Assembly: GCA_965207495.1 (NCBI GenBank)
Contig: OZ242287.1
Coordinates: forward strand, 3,224,001 to 3,288,000
Direction of reading: 5' to 3'
Source of the DNA: Bin5 sp965207495
GTDB taxonomy: Bacteria > Chloroflexota > Anaerolineae > Caldilineales > Caldilineaceae
DNA length: 64,000 nt
The position numbers were made by a program, and so were the translations under genes. Shown here piece after piece: positions 45,210-53,778 of this stretch; position 1 is the first letter of the stretch; every line of letters begins with the position of its first letter. The notes under the pieces are model-generated. The model did no database searches and was not told where the DNA came from. It worked only from the letters and a program-made list of their open reading frames with translations.

Positions 45210-45383
45210 AATTGTATCTACCTGTCTTTCAGCTGGCTCGCAGGGTGTGAGGCTGCGCGAAATGTGTTTTGACTGGACGGAAATGTATTCCCCGGATCAT
45301 ACGGAATTATCTGGGAATATGCAAACTTTCTCTGGTGGGTTCGAACATAAGCCGGTCGAGAAGGTGAGAGCTTATGAAGCGGG

Positions 45384-46322
45384 TCATTCCAAGGTCACGA
45401 CGCCCTTCAGATATGTTGTGTCGCAGGACAGAATCTCTTCCATCAGGGAGGGATAACCTCCCAGAGATGCTGTATGGGTTACGAGGGGCCGCAGGTCAAA
45501 GACGCCGGCGTCGATCAGCTTGATGGCGGGCGGGAATGTGTTGCGGAGCTTGGAGCCGGGGGCGGAGTTTACGATTGTGAATCCGCCCAGGTGCCACTTG
45601 GTGGGGTCGAAATGGGCTGACTGGCCCTTGATCCAGCCGAACAGATTGATGCGACCGCCTGTCTTTACGATGTCGGTGGCCAGGTCCAACCCCGGCTGGC
45701 TGCCGGTAGCGTCTACGACGACGTCGATATCGCGGGCTTTCAGGGTTGCGGCGAGGTCGTCGCGGTCGTGCTGAGAGATGTCGATTGTCTCCCGTGCACC
45801 TTGTTGCCGGGCGAGCGCGAGGCGGTCTTCGACGATGTCGAGGGCGATGAGGTTGCCGACGGGCGAGTGCAGGAGGCCCTGGAGGAGGAGCTGGCCCATG
45901 AAGCCGCAGCCGATGAGGGCGACAGTTTCGCCGGCCTTCAGGTTTGTCTGGTCGATGCCGGTTACGGCGCAGGCGACGGGTTCGACGATCCAGTATTCGT
46001 CGTTGAGAGCTGAGTCTGGTATTGGGTAGATTCGTTCGCTGGGGAGGTTGCGCACGGTGGTGAAGCCGCCGCCGGCCACTCTGTCTCCTTCTTTGTAGCC
46101 GGTGACACCGGGGCCGATCTTGGAGACATAGCCGACGCCTTCGTGTCCTGGCGGGGCCATCGGGATCATTTCGGAGCCGAGCTTGGCGGTCACGATATCC
46201 CAGGAACAGATACCGCAGGCGCCGCCGGTCAGTTGGACTTCGCCTTCTGATGGGTCGCCGACTTCGGTTGTGTAGAGTTCGATGCTGCCGTCGTCGTGAT
46301 AGCGCAGTGTCTTGCTTTCCAT
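45384..46322 (-). CDS. Zinc-binding alcohol dehydrogenase family protein
   Basis: 312 residues. Catalytic zinc ligands look intact: Cys39 (GICSWD), His60/Glu61 (PPGHEGVG) and Glu114 (VEPVACA). The structural zinc lobe with four cysteines is missing and the whole is shorter than the usual 340-350. VALIGCGFMGQLLLQGL binds the cofactor, with Asp in ALDIVEDRL. I take ATG 46322 because AAGGA is eight bases before; a long open frame upstream to 46637 has no homology that I can see. It is the first gene of the reverse set. Likely a polyol or sugar dehydrogenase, by family. Confidence 0.87.
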   Translation of the reverse strand: MESKTLRYHDDGSIELYTTEVGDPSEGEVQLTGGACGICSWDIVTAKLGSEMIPMAPPGHEGVGYVSKIGPGVTGYKEGDRVAGGGFTTVRNLPSERIYPIPDSALNDEYWIVEPVACAVTGIDQTNLKAGETVALIGCGFMGQLLLQGLLHSPVGNLIALDIVEDRLALARQQGARETIDISQHDRDDLAATLKARDIDVVVDATGSQPGLDLATDIVKTGGRINLFGWIKGQSAHFDPTKWHLGGFTIVNSAPGSKLRNTFPPAIKLIDAGVFDLRPLVTHTASLGGYPSLMEEILSCDTTYLKGVVTLE

Positions 46323-46810
46323 GCTGGTTTCCTTGCTGGCGAAAGTGGTGCTGGCGGGCCGTACGGTTTGCGGTCGGTTTAGTGAGGCAGGGGAAGGCGT
46401 CACTCGAGGGCATCTTATCACAGATCGAGCCAGGTCTACAGGAGATTGAATCGGGAAAGGCTGGCATTCCGGGACTTTCATGGCGACAAGTTTGGCGGGA
46501 TCGTGTGTGGCGGGCAGAGCGTTATACGAGTGTTTACGAGAGATGGACGAGAGAATCAGGGGGTTTCTTACGTAACGGTAGGAACAGGGGCATTGGAGGC
46601 TCTGTGACCGGATGAGTGGTCTGTTTGAGACGGGCATGACGAGTGCGTGGTGTATTTCTTGGCGGGGTGGGAGCAGTTTCGGCGGAATTGGGGTCGGGTG
46701 GGAGCTGGTTGGGGTAGATGAGCGGTCTTCGCGGCGATTGATGGGTAGGGGCGTACGGCTGCTGCCTTAGGGAGCAATGATGTATTTTATATTATTTATT
46801 TGTTTCAATC
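46323..46810. other. 488-bp gap, upstream region of the reverse operon
   Basis: Contains the expected promoter of the 40101-46322 set. Its right end is AT-rich (46779-46812, TATTTTATATTATTTATTTG on the forward strand), unlike the surroundings, just after the stop of the DUF gene. No gene recognised. Confidence 0.35.
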
Positions 46811-47833
46811 CTATTGCCAGCCCTGGCGCTTAGCCGGTTGACCTTTCGGGTCCTTTTGGGCATCGAGAAAGGCCGCCAGCTCTTCGTGGGCTGCCGTGGG
46901 GTGAAACTTGTTCCGATTTCGGTTGTAGTCGTCGTCTTCCATGAGGCCAATTACCTCATCTGTCATTTCCTTTATCTGGCGTTGTTGCTCTTCAAGGAAA
47001 TCTTCGGACAGTTCTTCGGTGTGGACGTAATAGCCGGACCGAGAACTGCCTTTGGCAGGGGGCGGGAGCTGGTGGAGGGCCTGACCGGTCAGTGGGTCAA
47101 GCGGGGGTGGGGAATCGGGCATGGCTGCGGGGTCGCCCTTGATTCTGGCCAGAGCATTTTCGGTGGCTTCACGAAACTCTTCCAGGAAAAGCAGCACTCC
47201 GGGGAGATCCCACTGTTTGTAGGCAAATTGCCTGACTTCGTCCTTCTTTGCATGGAAGAGCAGTTGCAGAAATTCGGGGCGGGTGTGGTAGCCGTAGCGG
47301 TGCCGACCTTTGCCGTTCAGGACCACTTCGGGGGCTTCGTTGGGGTCGGACGGTTCTTCGAAGGCGGCGAAGCCCTGGTCGACGAGGGACTCGGCGCGGT
47401 ACTGGTTCTGTTTGGCGACGATGGCGTCGGCGGCTTCGAGGATTTCGAGGTTGGCGTGTGCGCCGACGAACTCTGCTGCCGCGGCCTGTGTTTCTTCGGT
47501 GTGGATGCGTTCCATTTCCTCGTCGGCGCGGCGGTGGAGGTCGACGAGGGTTTTGGCGCTGCGGCAGATGGCGTTGCAGACGGCGGGGGAGAGTGTACCT
47601 TCGGCTACGCGGTTCATGCTGTCATGGACGAGGTCGATGGCCTGCTTGAGCCGTTCGGGGATGCGTTTGTCGAGTCGGGCGGCGGTGGCGGAGTTTTTGC
47701 CGCCGCGGGAGCGCCATTCGCGGGTAAGGTCGGCGGGCGCGTGGGCTATGCAGTAGCCGTCGAATTGGTCGAGGCCGTTTCCCTGGCAGGGGCTGCCGTC
47801 TTTCTTGATTCCTTTGCATGGTGTTTTGGACAT
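46811..47833 (-). CDS. Protein with N-terminal Cys/His cluster, unknown function
   Basis: 340 residues. The N-terminus CKGIKKDGSPCQGNG followed by GYCIAH forms a small CCCH cluster like the DUF5763-type zinc-binding modules. Residues 40-110 (GGKNSATAARLDKRIPERLKQAIDL) are helical and basic, resembling small proteins seen in Actinobacteria and Chloroflexota. The rest is Glu/Gln/Pro-rich and may be partly disordered, with a charged C-terminal (RQIKEMTDEVIGLMEDDDYNRNRNKF). No enzymatic motif. It stands alone beside a repeat tract, which hints at an accessory region. Nucleic-acid binding would fit the Cys/His cluster, but this is inference. Confidence 0.6.
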   Translation of the reverse strand: MSKTPCKGIKKDGSPCQGNGLDQFDGYCIAHAPADLTREWRSRGGKNSATAARLDKRIPERLKQAIDLVHDSMNRVAEGTLSPAVCNAICRSAKTLVDLHRRADEEMERIHTEETQAAAAEFVGAHANLEILEAADAIVAKQNQYRAESLVDQGFAAFEEPSDPNEAPEVVLNGKGRHRYGYHTRPEFLQLLFHAKKDEVRQFAYKQWDLPGVLLFLEEFREATENALARIKGDPAAMPDSPPPLDPLTGQALHQLPPPAKGSSRSGYYVHTEELSEDFLEEQQRQIKEMTDEVIGLMEDDDYNRNRNKFHPTAAHEELAAFLDAQKDPKGQPAKRQGWQ

Positions 47834-48049
47834 TGTTTATGGCACCTCATATGCGGGTTGTTCTTGTCGTGCGGCCGGGGGGCCGGCGATGGTGGTGGGT
47901 ATGTGATCAGCGCCGGGATAGAACACCGGTGCTGACTAGGTATTATAACATGGAAATTGGGTGTTTTTGGGGCAATTTTATTGGATTTTGGTTTTGGGTT
48001 GCTGGCGGCGGGGAGGGGAGGGTGGACGTCTATTGGAACCACGGGCAAG

Positions 48050-48313
48050 GGCAACTTCAACACCTTTTTTAGCCACGGAGGGCCACGGAGGGCCACGGAG
48101 AACGGCAACGGCGACTTCAACTTCTTTTGTCCACGGAGGGCCACGGAGGGCCACGGAGAACTGCAACTGCAACGGCAACTTCAACACCTTTGTCCACGAA
48201 GGGCCACGAAGGGCCACGAAGAACTGCAACTTCAACACCTTTTGTCCACGGAGGGCCACGGAGAACTGCGACTGCAATGGCTACGCCTTTTTGTCGACGG
48301 AGGGCCACGGAAG
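48050..48313. repeat. Degenerate CCACGGAGGG tandem repeat tract, copy 1
   Basis: About five units of 50-70 bp. Each has a block like CCACGGAGGGCCACGGAGAA followed by a GGCAACTTCAACACCTTTTG-like block. One unit changes CACGGAG to CACGAAG throughout, as if edited together. It lies in the 800-bp gap between the divergent DUF gene and the sugar-binding protein. The same kind of tract occurs at 53779-54012. Confidence 0.85.
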
Positions 48314-48403
48314 GATGCAGGGGGGGAATTGTTGGCTAAACACCTTGCTCTAGACACATTGCTGGGGAAGAATGAACACGGTGGCTAGTAAGGGCGGGGC
48401 GTT

Positions 48404-48443
48404 GCGGGGGCGCAGCCCCTGCACAAGGGAGGGCCGAAGGCCC
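48404..48443. repeat. Two adjacent GC-rich hairpins (REP-like)
   Basis: GCGGGGGC-GCA-GCCCCTGC (48404-48422, one G-T pair) and GGGCC-GAA-GGCCC (48431-48443). They resemble repetitive extragenic palindromes. They follow the repeat tract and precede the sugar-binding protein gene by about 190 bp. A mixed termination or protection role is possible. Confidence 0.4.
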
Positions 48444-48635
48444 GGACGCCCAAAAGAGCGAGGAAAGAGTGGTGAGGAGTGAGGAGAGAGAAGATGGCGT
48501 TTGTATTGATGAGTTGGGGGTAAACTGACCGGTTTAGCGAATCGGGTGGCGTTGTGCTAATATTTCGCTTGTGGACCCTCGGTTAACATACCCCACTTCC
48601 AGGTTGAATTGAACTGTAGAAAAGGAGATTGCAAG

Positions 48636-49991
48636 ATGAAGGACCAAGTTTCGAACAGTGTATCGCGACGTGGATTTCTGCGTCTTTCCGCTCTCGGTGT
48701 CGGGGCAACGGCGCTGGCGGCATGTATGCCGGTTGCCGGTCCTGCCGGCGGAGACTCTGGCGGAGACGATGGCATGGCTGAGCCGACGGCGGTGTCGTTC
48801 CTGACGCAGGGAGGAGGCGAGATTTCTTTTCTGCGCTATGAGCCGCTTATAGAGGATTTTCAGGCGGCTAACACCGGGATTACGATTGATCCGATTTGGG
48901 AACCGGGCGGCGCGATTGAGATTCAGACTAAGCTGCTGACGCTGATTGCGGCGGGCGACGCGCCAGATTCGTATTGGGCGCACAGTTACACGAACTCGGG
49001 GCAGGCGGTGCGGAACATCCAGCTGGATGTCAATCCTTTCCTCGATGCCGACGACGACATCAGCGGGGATGACTTCCTGCTGGCCGCGTTGAAGGATTTT
49101 CAGTATGAGGGCAGGCAGATTGGATTCCCGCGCGAGACGACGAGTACGGTGATTATCTACAACGCCGAGCTTTTCGACGCGGCAGGCGCGGCGCGGCCGT
49201 CGGACGGCTGGACTTGGGGCGACTTTGTCGAGGCCGCGGCGGCGATGACCCAGGGTGAAGGCACTGAACGTGTCTTCGGAACGGCGGACTGGCACCGGAA
49301 TCGCAATACGTGGGTAAAGATGTGGCAGAAGGGCGGCGACGTGCTGAGCGAGGACCGCACGAAGTTCACGATGAACCAGGAGCCGGGTCTGTCGCAGGTC
49401 GTCGAGATCCAGGACTGGCATCATGAAGGGGGCATTCATGTGCCGGCCACTGTGACGGAGGCGGGCGGATTCAGCACGGGCGACCTGTTCACGACGGGGC
49501 GCATCGGCATGTTCCCACAGTTCTCGGTGTTCTCGAATGTGATGAGCTCGGAGTTCGAGTGGGATATTGCGCACTTCCCGGTTGATGAGGGTGACACGCA
49601 GACCACGCGCGTCGCTTCAGCGGGACACAGCCTCTACGGCGGCACTGAGAATCCGGACGAGGCGTGGCAGTGGATGAAGTTCCTCGGCGGCGAGAATGCC
49701 TTCCGTCACTGGGTGGAGGCTACAGGGTTGAACGTACCGTCGCTGAAGGTCGTGGCCGAGAGCCTGTTGGAGACGATGGCAGACGTACTGCCGGCTAGTG
49801 CGCAGATCATGTTGGACGCGTTCGAGTACGGCAGGCCGGAGCCGGTCGCGGGCGACTGGATCGGCGTGCATCGTGAAGTGCAGCCGGCGCTGAACTCGAT
49901 CTACGGTATCGAGAAGGCAGATGCACAGGGTACGCTTGATGCTATTGCGGGCCGGGTGGAGGAGTTGGCGGTCTACGTGCCGGGTGTATAG
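48636..49991 (+). CDS. Sugar ABC transporter substrate-binding lipoprotein (family 1)
   Basis: 451 residues. Twin-arginine-like signal SRRGFLRLSALGVGATALAAC with Arg11-Arg12 and lipidated Cys30, so probably exported folded and anchored. Family-1 features: VSFLTQGGGEISFLRYEPLIEDFQ near the start, then GDAPDSYWAHSYTN and RQIGFPRETTSTVIIYNAELFDAAG. I start at ATG 48636, with AAGGAG nine bases upstream, not at an earlier in-frame codon. The two permeases follow in order. The ATPase is absent; a shared MsmX-type ATPase elsewhere would be usual. Ligand unknown; oligosaccharides or glycerol-phosphate-like molecules are common for this family. Confidence 0.92.
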   Translation: MKDQVSNSVSRRGFLRLSALGVGATALAACMPVAGPAGGDSGGDDGMAEPTAVSFLTQGGGEISFLRYEPLIEDFQAANTGITIDPIWEPGGAIEIQTKLLTLIAAGDAPDSYWAHSYTNSGQAVRNIQLDVNPFLDADDDISGDDFLLAALKDFQYEGRQIGFPRETTSTVIIYNAELFDAAGAARPSDGWTWGDFVEAAAAMTQGEGTERVFGTADWHRNRNTWVKMWQKGGDVLSEDRTKFTMNQEPGLSQVVEIQDWHHEGGIHVPATVTEAGGFSTGDLFTTGRIGMFPQFSVFSNVMSSEFEWDIAHFPVDEGDTQTTRVASAGHSLYGGTENPDEAWQWMKFLGGENAFRHWVEATGLNVPSLKVVAESLLETMADVLPASAQIMLDAFEYGRPEPVAGDWIGVHREVQPALNSIYGIEKADAQGTLDAIAGRVEELAVYVPGV

Positions 49992-50006
49992 GGGTAGATT
50001 AGCATG

Positions 50007-50037
50007 GTGCTGGCAGCTATCCACCGGCTGCCAGCAC
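50007..50037 (+). terminator. Hairpin between binding-protein and permease genes
   Basis: Perfect 11-bp stem (50007-50017 with 50027-50037) and a nine-base loop, 15 bases after the stop at 49991. No U-tract follows, so more likely mRNA end protection and reduced readthrough than full termination. The same arrangement is at 35447-35484. Confidence 0.5.
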
Positions 50038-50041
50038 TATT

Positions 50042-50090
50042 GATCATTCATCCACCTGATCACTCATCCGTCTAATCACTCATCCATTTG
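50042..50090 (+). repeat. Three degenerate 16-17-bp direct repeats abutting a start codon
   Basis: GATCATTCATCCACCT, GATCACTCATCCGTCTA and ATCACTCATCCATTTG run head to tail directly to ATG 50091. No Shine-Dalgarno sequence remains in front of the permease gene. The common core is ATCACTCATCC. Confidence 0.55.
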
Positions 50091-51020
50091 ATGGACAGCC
50101 CTGGAATCAACCCAGTCAAAGAGAAGAAGGGACGCGGCCTGCTCTGGTCTGAAACCAGGGACGGGTTCCTGTTTATCCTGCCGTGGATGTTCGGCTTTCT
50201 CATATTTACGGCCGGGCCGATGCTGGCGTCGCTCTATATTTCTTTGACGCGCTGGGAGATCGTGACGCCTTCGGTTTGGGTGGGCGGGGCGCAGTATGTG
50301 AAGTTGTTCAGTGACGACCGTTTCTGGCTAAGTTTATACAACACAAGTTACTACGTGTTTATCGGTGTGCCGCTGCATTTGTTGATGGCGCTGCTGGCGG
50401 CACTGGCGGTGAACATGAACTTGCGGGGCATTCACTACTTCCGTACGGCCTACTATGTGCCCTCGTTGACGCCGGTTGTGGCCAATTCGATCCTGTGGGT
50501 GTGGATATTCCACCCTTCGTGGGGGCTGGCCAATGCTTTTCTGGAGTGGATCGGTCTGGAGGGGCTGTACTGGCTGCAGGATCCGCGGCTGGCGAAGCCG
50601 GCATTGATCATTATGAGCTTCTGGTCGATTGGGGGCCAGATGGTGATTCTGCTGGCGGGGCTAAAGGGCATCCCGATACCGCTCTACGAGGCGGCGGCGA
50701 TCGACGGGGCCAACTGGTGGGGCCGGTTCTGGCGCATCACGCTGCCGCTGTTGACACCGGCACTGTTTTTCAACCTGATCATTGCCATCATCGGCGCGTT
50801 TCAGATATTTACGCAGGCGTACATCATGACCGAGGGCGGTCCGAACTATTCGACTCTCTTCTACCTACTCTATCTATTCCGCGCCGCCTTCGAGAATTTC
50901 CGCATGGGCTACGCGTCGGCGATGGCCTGGGTCCTGTTTATCATCGTTCTGTTATTCACCATCATTCAGTTTATGCTGTCGGACCGGTGGGTCTTCTACG
51001 AAGGCGATCTGCGGCGCTAG
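50091..51020 (+). CDS. Sugar ABC transporter permease, MalF/UgpA type
   Basis: About 309 residues and six hydrophobic segments. The docking loop reads LYEAAAIDGANWWGRFWRITLPLLTPALFF, the conserved EAAxxDGA motif. The first helix follows RDGFLFILPWMFGFLIFTAGPML. ATG 50091 is directly preceded by three short direct repeats, without a ribosome-binding site, so coupling to the upstream gene or unusual initiation is possible. Next permease is 21 bp downstream. Works with the lipoprotein at 48636. Confidence 0.93.
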   Translation: MDSPGINPVKEKKGRGLLWSETRDGFLFILPWMFGFLIFTAGPMLASLYISLTRWEIVTPSVWVGGAQYVKLFSDDRFWLSLYNTSYYVFIGVPLHLLMALLAALAVNMNLRGIHYFRTAYYVPSLTPVVANSILWVWIFHPSWGLANAFLEWIGLEGLYWLQDPRLAKPALIIMSFWSIGGQMVILLAGLKGIPIPLYEAAAIDGANWWGRFWRITLPLLTPALFFNLIIAIIGAFQIFTQAYIMTEGGPNYSTLFYLLYLFRAAFENFRMGYASAMAWVLFIIVLLFTIIQFMLSDRWVFYEGDLRR

Positions 51021-51041
51021 GGCTGAAAAGACACTATTCGG

Positions 51042-51896
51042 ATGACATCAATAAGCGGCAGAGCTGCATTAGAGATCCTGTGGGCCGGAATCTGGTACGT
51101 GGTTCTGAGCATCTTCGCTTTGACGCTGGCGCTGCCCTTGGTCTGGCTGATTTCGACCTCGTTGAAGACGGGAGGGCAGACTTTTCTGATGCCTCCCAAA
51201 TGGATTCCGGATCCGTTTGTGTGGAGCAACTACGCGGAGGCGTTCAGGGCTGTTGCCTTTCACGAGTATTTCTGGAACACGATTCGCATCGTCTTCTTTG
51301 CCACGACGGGCACGCTCTTGACGGCGTCGCTGGCGGCCTATGCGTTTGCCCGGCTACGGTTTCCGTTGCGCGGGCCGCTTTTTCTGCTGGTGCTGTCTAC
51401 GATCATGCTGCCGTCGATCGTGACGCTGATTCCAACCTTTATTGTCTTTCGCACCTTGGGTTGGATCGATACTTTTCTGCCTCTGATCGTGCCGCTGTGG
51501 TTTGGCGGGGGCGCGTTCAACATCTTTCTGTTCCGGCAGTTCTTTATGACGATTCCGCTTGAATTGGACGAGGCGGCCCGCATTGACGGCGCCAGCAATT
51601 TTCGGATTTATTGGACCGTGATTCTGCCTCTTTCCAAGCCGGTACTGGCGACGATCGCGGTCTTTGCCTTCATTCACAACTGGAACGATTTTTTCGAGCC
51701 CCTGATCTATTTGCAGAGCCCTGAGAACTGGACGATGGCGATTGGCTTGCGGGGTTTTCGGGGGCTCTATTCGACCGAGTGGAACCTGTTGATGGCGGCG
51801 TCGACGGCGATGATTCTGCCGCTGCTGATTCTCTTTTTCTTTGCTCAGCGCTACTTTGTGAGTGGCATACAGATGAGCGGACTGGCGGGACGATGA
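51042..51896 (+). CDS. Sugar ABC transporter permease, MalG/UgpE type
   Basis: 284 residues, six helices. Early helix IWYVVLSIFALTLALPLVWLI, extracytoplasmic part with WIPDPFVWSNYAEAF, and docking loop PLELDEAARIDGASNFRIYWTVILPLSKPVL. It ends GIQMSGLAGR, the classical C-terminus of this type. The stop TGA overlaps the ATG of the amidohydrolase gene (ATGA at 51893), a strong sign that the hydrolase is part of the same unit and acts on the transported compound or its product. Confidence 0.94.
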   Translation: MTSISGRAALEILWAGIWYVVLSIFALTLALPLVWLISTSLKTGGQTFLMPPKWIPDPFVWSNYAEAFRAVAFHEYFWNTIRIVFFATTGTLLTASLAAYAFARLRFPLRGPLFLLVLSTIMLPSIVTLIPTFIVFRTLGWIDTFLPLIVPLWFGGGAFNIFLFRQFFMTIPLELDEAARIDGASNFRIYWTVILPLSKPVLATIAVFAFIHNWNDFFEPLIYLQSPENWTMAIGLRGFRGLYSTEWNLLMAASTAMILPLLILFFFAQRYFVSGIQMSGLAGR

Positions 51897-52966
51897 CAAC
51901 ACATAATGGGAACCTGGTGGTTGACACGGACATTCATCCGGTCGTGAACGCTGCAAGCGTGCAGGCGCGACTGGCAGAGCCTTGGCGTACTCGATACGCC
52001 GGGGGGAATCGCGGCCCGGGCAATTTGGGCTGGTGGAATCCGATGGGCGTGGAGAGGGCGGACGTGCGATTGGAGAACGGGCAGACGATCCAGAGCGACC
52101 CGGGGTTGTTGGAAGAGCACTTTCTGGACAAGTATGGGATTGACTACGGGGTCCTGCTTCCGGGCGGCATCCTGCATACGGCGCAATCGCCTGAGCCTGA
52201 CTATGCTGCGGCGGTGATCAGCGCGGTCAATGACGTCTATGTGGATGAGTGGCTGGCGCAGAGCCCGCGCTTGCTTTCATCGCTCGGGGTCTATCCGCAT
52301 CTGCCGGAGATGGCGGTGGCTGAAATACACCGGCTGGGCGGGCATCCGCAGTTTGTGCAGGTGCAGCTACCGAGTGCGGCGCGCATCCCTTGGGGCCAGC
52401 GGATTTTTCATCCGATTTACGAGGCGGCCAGCGAGTACGGGCTGGCGATCGCGATTCATCCCGGTTCGGAGGGGGTGGGGCTGTCGGGTCCTCCGAATGC
52501 GGCGGGCTATCCTACGAGCTATTTCGAGTGGCATACGACTTTGGTGAACAGTTACATTGCGCACGTGACGAGTATGCTGGCTGAGGGTGTGTTCGCGAAG
52601 TTTCCAAACCTCAAGTTCGTGCTGGTGGAAGGGGGAATTTCGTGGCTGCCGCCGATACTGTGGCGCTTGGACAAGAATTGGAAGGCGTTGCACTCGACTA
52701 TTCCGTGGTTGAATGAACTGCCGAGCGAAGTCGCGGCCAAACACATCCGCCTGACAACGCAACCGCTGGAGGAGCCGCCGAACACGGAGCATTTCCACGC
52801 GATGTTGGAGATGTTTCCGGCTGAGCAGATGCTGATGTTTTCGAGTGATTTTCCTCATTGGGATGGCGATGCACCTGATTTTGCGGTGCGGCAGTTTCCT
52901 GAGCACATGCGGGCGCGGATCATGGGCCAGACGGCGGCGGCACTGTACGGATTGGACGCTGGATAG
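51893..52966 (+). CDS. Amidohydrolase 2 family protein (ACMSD-like)
   Basis: TIM-barrel metal hydrolase or decarboxylase, 357 residues. N-terminal VVDTDIHP places His15 (with Asp13) where the HxH motif of the family is found; later motifs are AIAIHPGSEG, LVEGGISWLPPILWRLDKNW and FSSDFPHWDGD with the last metal Asp. Such enzymes decarboxylate aromatic acids or cleave amide/lactone bonds. The start ATG 51893 overlaps the permease stop; an open frame upstream from 51779 lies inside the permease and is rejected. It is followed eight bases later by an enoyl-CoA hydratase, hinting at an aromatic or acid-degrading route. Confidence 0.85.
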   Translation: MTTHNGNLVVDTDIHPVVNAASVQARLAEPWRTRYAGGNRGPGNLGWWNPMGVERADVRLENGQTIQSDPGLLEEHFLDKYGIDYGVLLPGGILHTAQSPEPDYAAAVISAVNDVYVDEWLAQSPRLLSSLGVYPHLPEMAVAEIHRLGGHPQFVQVQLPSAARIPWGQRIFHPIYEAASEYGLAIAIHPGSEGVGLSGPPNAAGYPTSYFEWHTTLVNSYIAHVTSMLAEGVFAKFPNLKFVLVEGGISWLPPILWRLDKNWKALHSTIPWLNELPSEVAAKHIRLTTQPLEEPPNTEHFHAMLEMFPAEQMLMFSSDFPHWDGDAPDFAVRQFPEHMRARIMGQTAAALYGLDAG

Positions 52967-52974
52967 GAACAGCA

Positions 52975-53778
52975 TTGCATACGACCATCGGGGCGCTGGC
53001 AGCGCGCGCGGAGCATACCCTTCTGCAAGTGGAAGGCCGGGTCCTTCACGTCATCCTCAATCGTCCCCAGGTTCTGAACGCCCTCCATCCCCCGGCCCAC
53101 TTTGAACTGGCAGAGATATTCGACGCTTTTGCGGATGACGGCGATCTTTGGATCGCTGTCGTACGGGGCGCGGGCGAGCGCAGTTTCTGCGCGGGCACGG
53201 ATTTGAAGGCGCTGGCAGAGGGAGGCCGGGACGAGTACCCGCCGAGCGGGTTTGCTGGGCTGACAAGACGCTTCGATCTGGATAAGCCAGTAGTGGCGGC
53301 GGTGAACGGGCTTGCACTTGGGGGCGGGTTGGAGATCGCGCTGGCCTGTGATCTAGTTGTGGCGGCAGAGCATGCCCGGTTCGGGTTTCCGGAGCCGCGG
53401 GTGGGGCTGGCGGCGTTGGGTGGGGGCGTGCACCGGCTGGTGCGGCAGCTGCCTGACAAGGTGGCGATGGGGCTGCTATTGACGGGTAGGCAGTTCAGCG
53501 CGCAGGAGGCGCTGGCTTACGGGCTCGTGAATGAGGTTGTGCCGAGGGAGCGGCTGGATCTGGCGGTTGAGGGCTGGGTAGAGGATATGTTGGCGTGCGC
53601 GCCGCTGGCTTTGCGGGCTACGAAGCAGGTGGCGCGGCGGAATCTTGATCATGCTGCCTTGTCGGACGCGATTGGGGCGGATTATCCGGCTGTTGGGAGG
53701 ATGCTGGCGAGTGAGGATGCGGTGGAGGGGCCGCGGGCTTTTGCTGAGAAGCGGGCGCCGCGGTGGCGGGGTCGGTGA
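52975..53778 (+). CDS. Enoyl-CoA hydratase/isomerase family protein
   Basis: Crotonase fold, 267 residues. Oxyanion-hole stretches ERSFCAGTDLKAL and NGLALGGGLE are present. The catalytic acids Glu120 (GGGLEIALACD) and Glu140 (RFGFPEPRVGL) are 20 residues apart, exactly as Glu144/Glu164 of rat hydratase, so true hydratase chemistry is likely. The end KRAPRWRGR is a short basic tail. The start is TTG 52975, eight bases after the amidohydrolase stop. The repeat tract at 53779 begins immediately after the stop codon. Confidence 0.87.
   Translation: MHTTIGALAARAEHTLLQVEGRVLHVILNRPQVLNALHPPAHFELAEIFDAFADDGDLWIAVVRGAGERSFCAGTDLKALAEGGRDEYPPSGFAGLTRRFDLDKPVVAAVNGLALGGGLEIALACDLVVAAEHARFGFPEPRVGLAALGGGVHRLVRQLPDKVAMGLLLTGRQFSAQEALAYGLVNEVVPRERLDLAVEGWVEDMLACAPLALRATKQVARRNLDHAALSDAIGADYPAVGRMLASEDAVEGPRAFAEKRAPRWRGR

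Noticed and set aside
45496..46467. Reverse Arg-rich frame of 323 residues
   Set aside because: Out-of-frame reading of the zinc dehydrogenase gene, whose frame has intact motifs.
46323..46637. 105-residue N-terminal extension of the zinc dehydrogenase
   Set aside because: No similarity to the family, and a good ribosome-binding site stands before ATG 46322.
46814..47935. Forward frame of 373 residues
   Set aside because: Shadow of the reverse gene at 46811-47833; composition is Gly/Val/Phe-biased and has no domain.
48050..48313. Possible CRISPR array
   Set aside because: The sequences between repeated blocks are themselves repeated, block length varies, and no cas genes are near.
50495..51562. 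Forward frame of 355 residues across two permease genes
   Set aside because: It overlaps both permeases in another frame; the permeases have clear helices and EAA loops.
51779..51892. Longer N-terminus for the amidohydrolase
   Set aside because: It lies within the permease gene in another frame; ATG 51893 overlapping the stop is the natural start and gives the VVDTDIH motif near the N-terminus.
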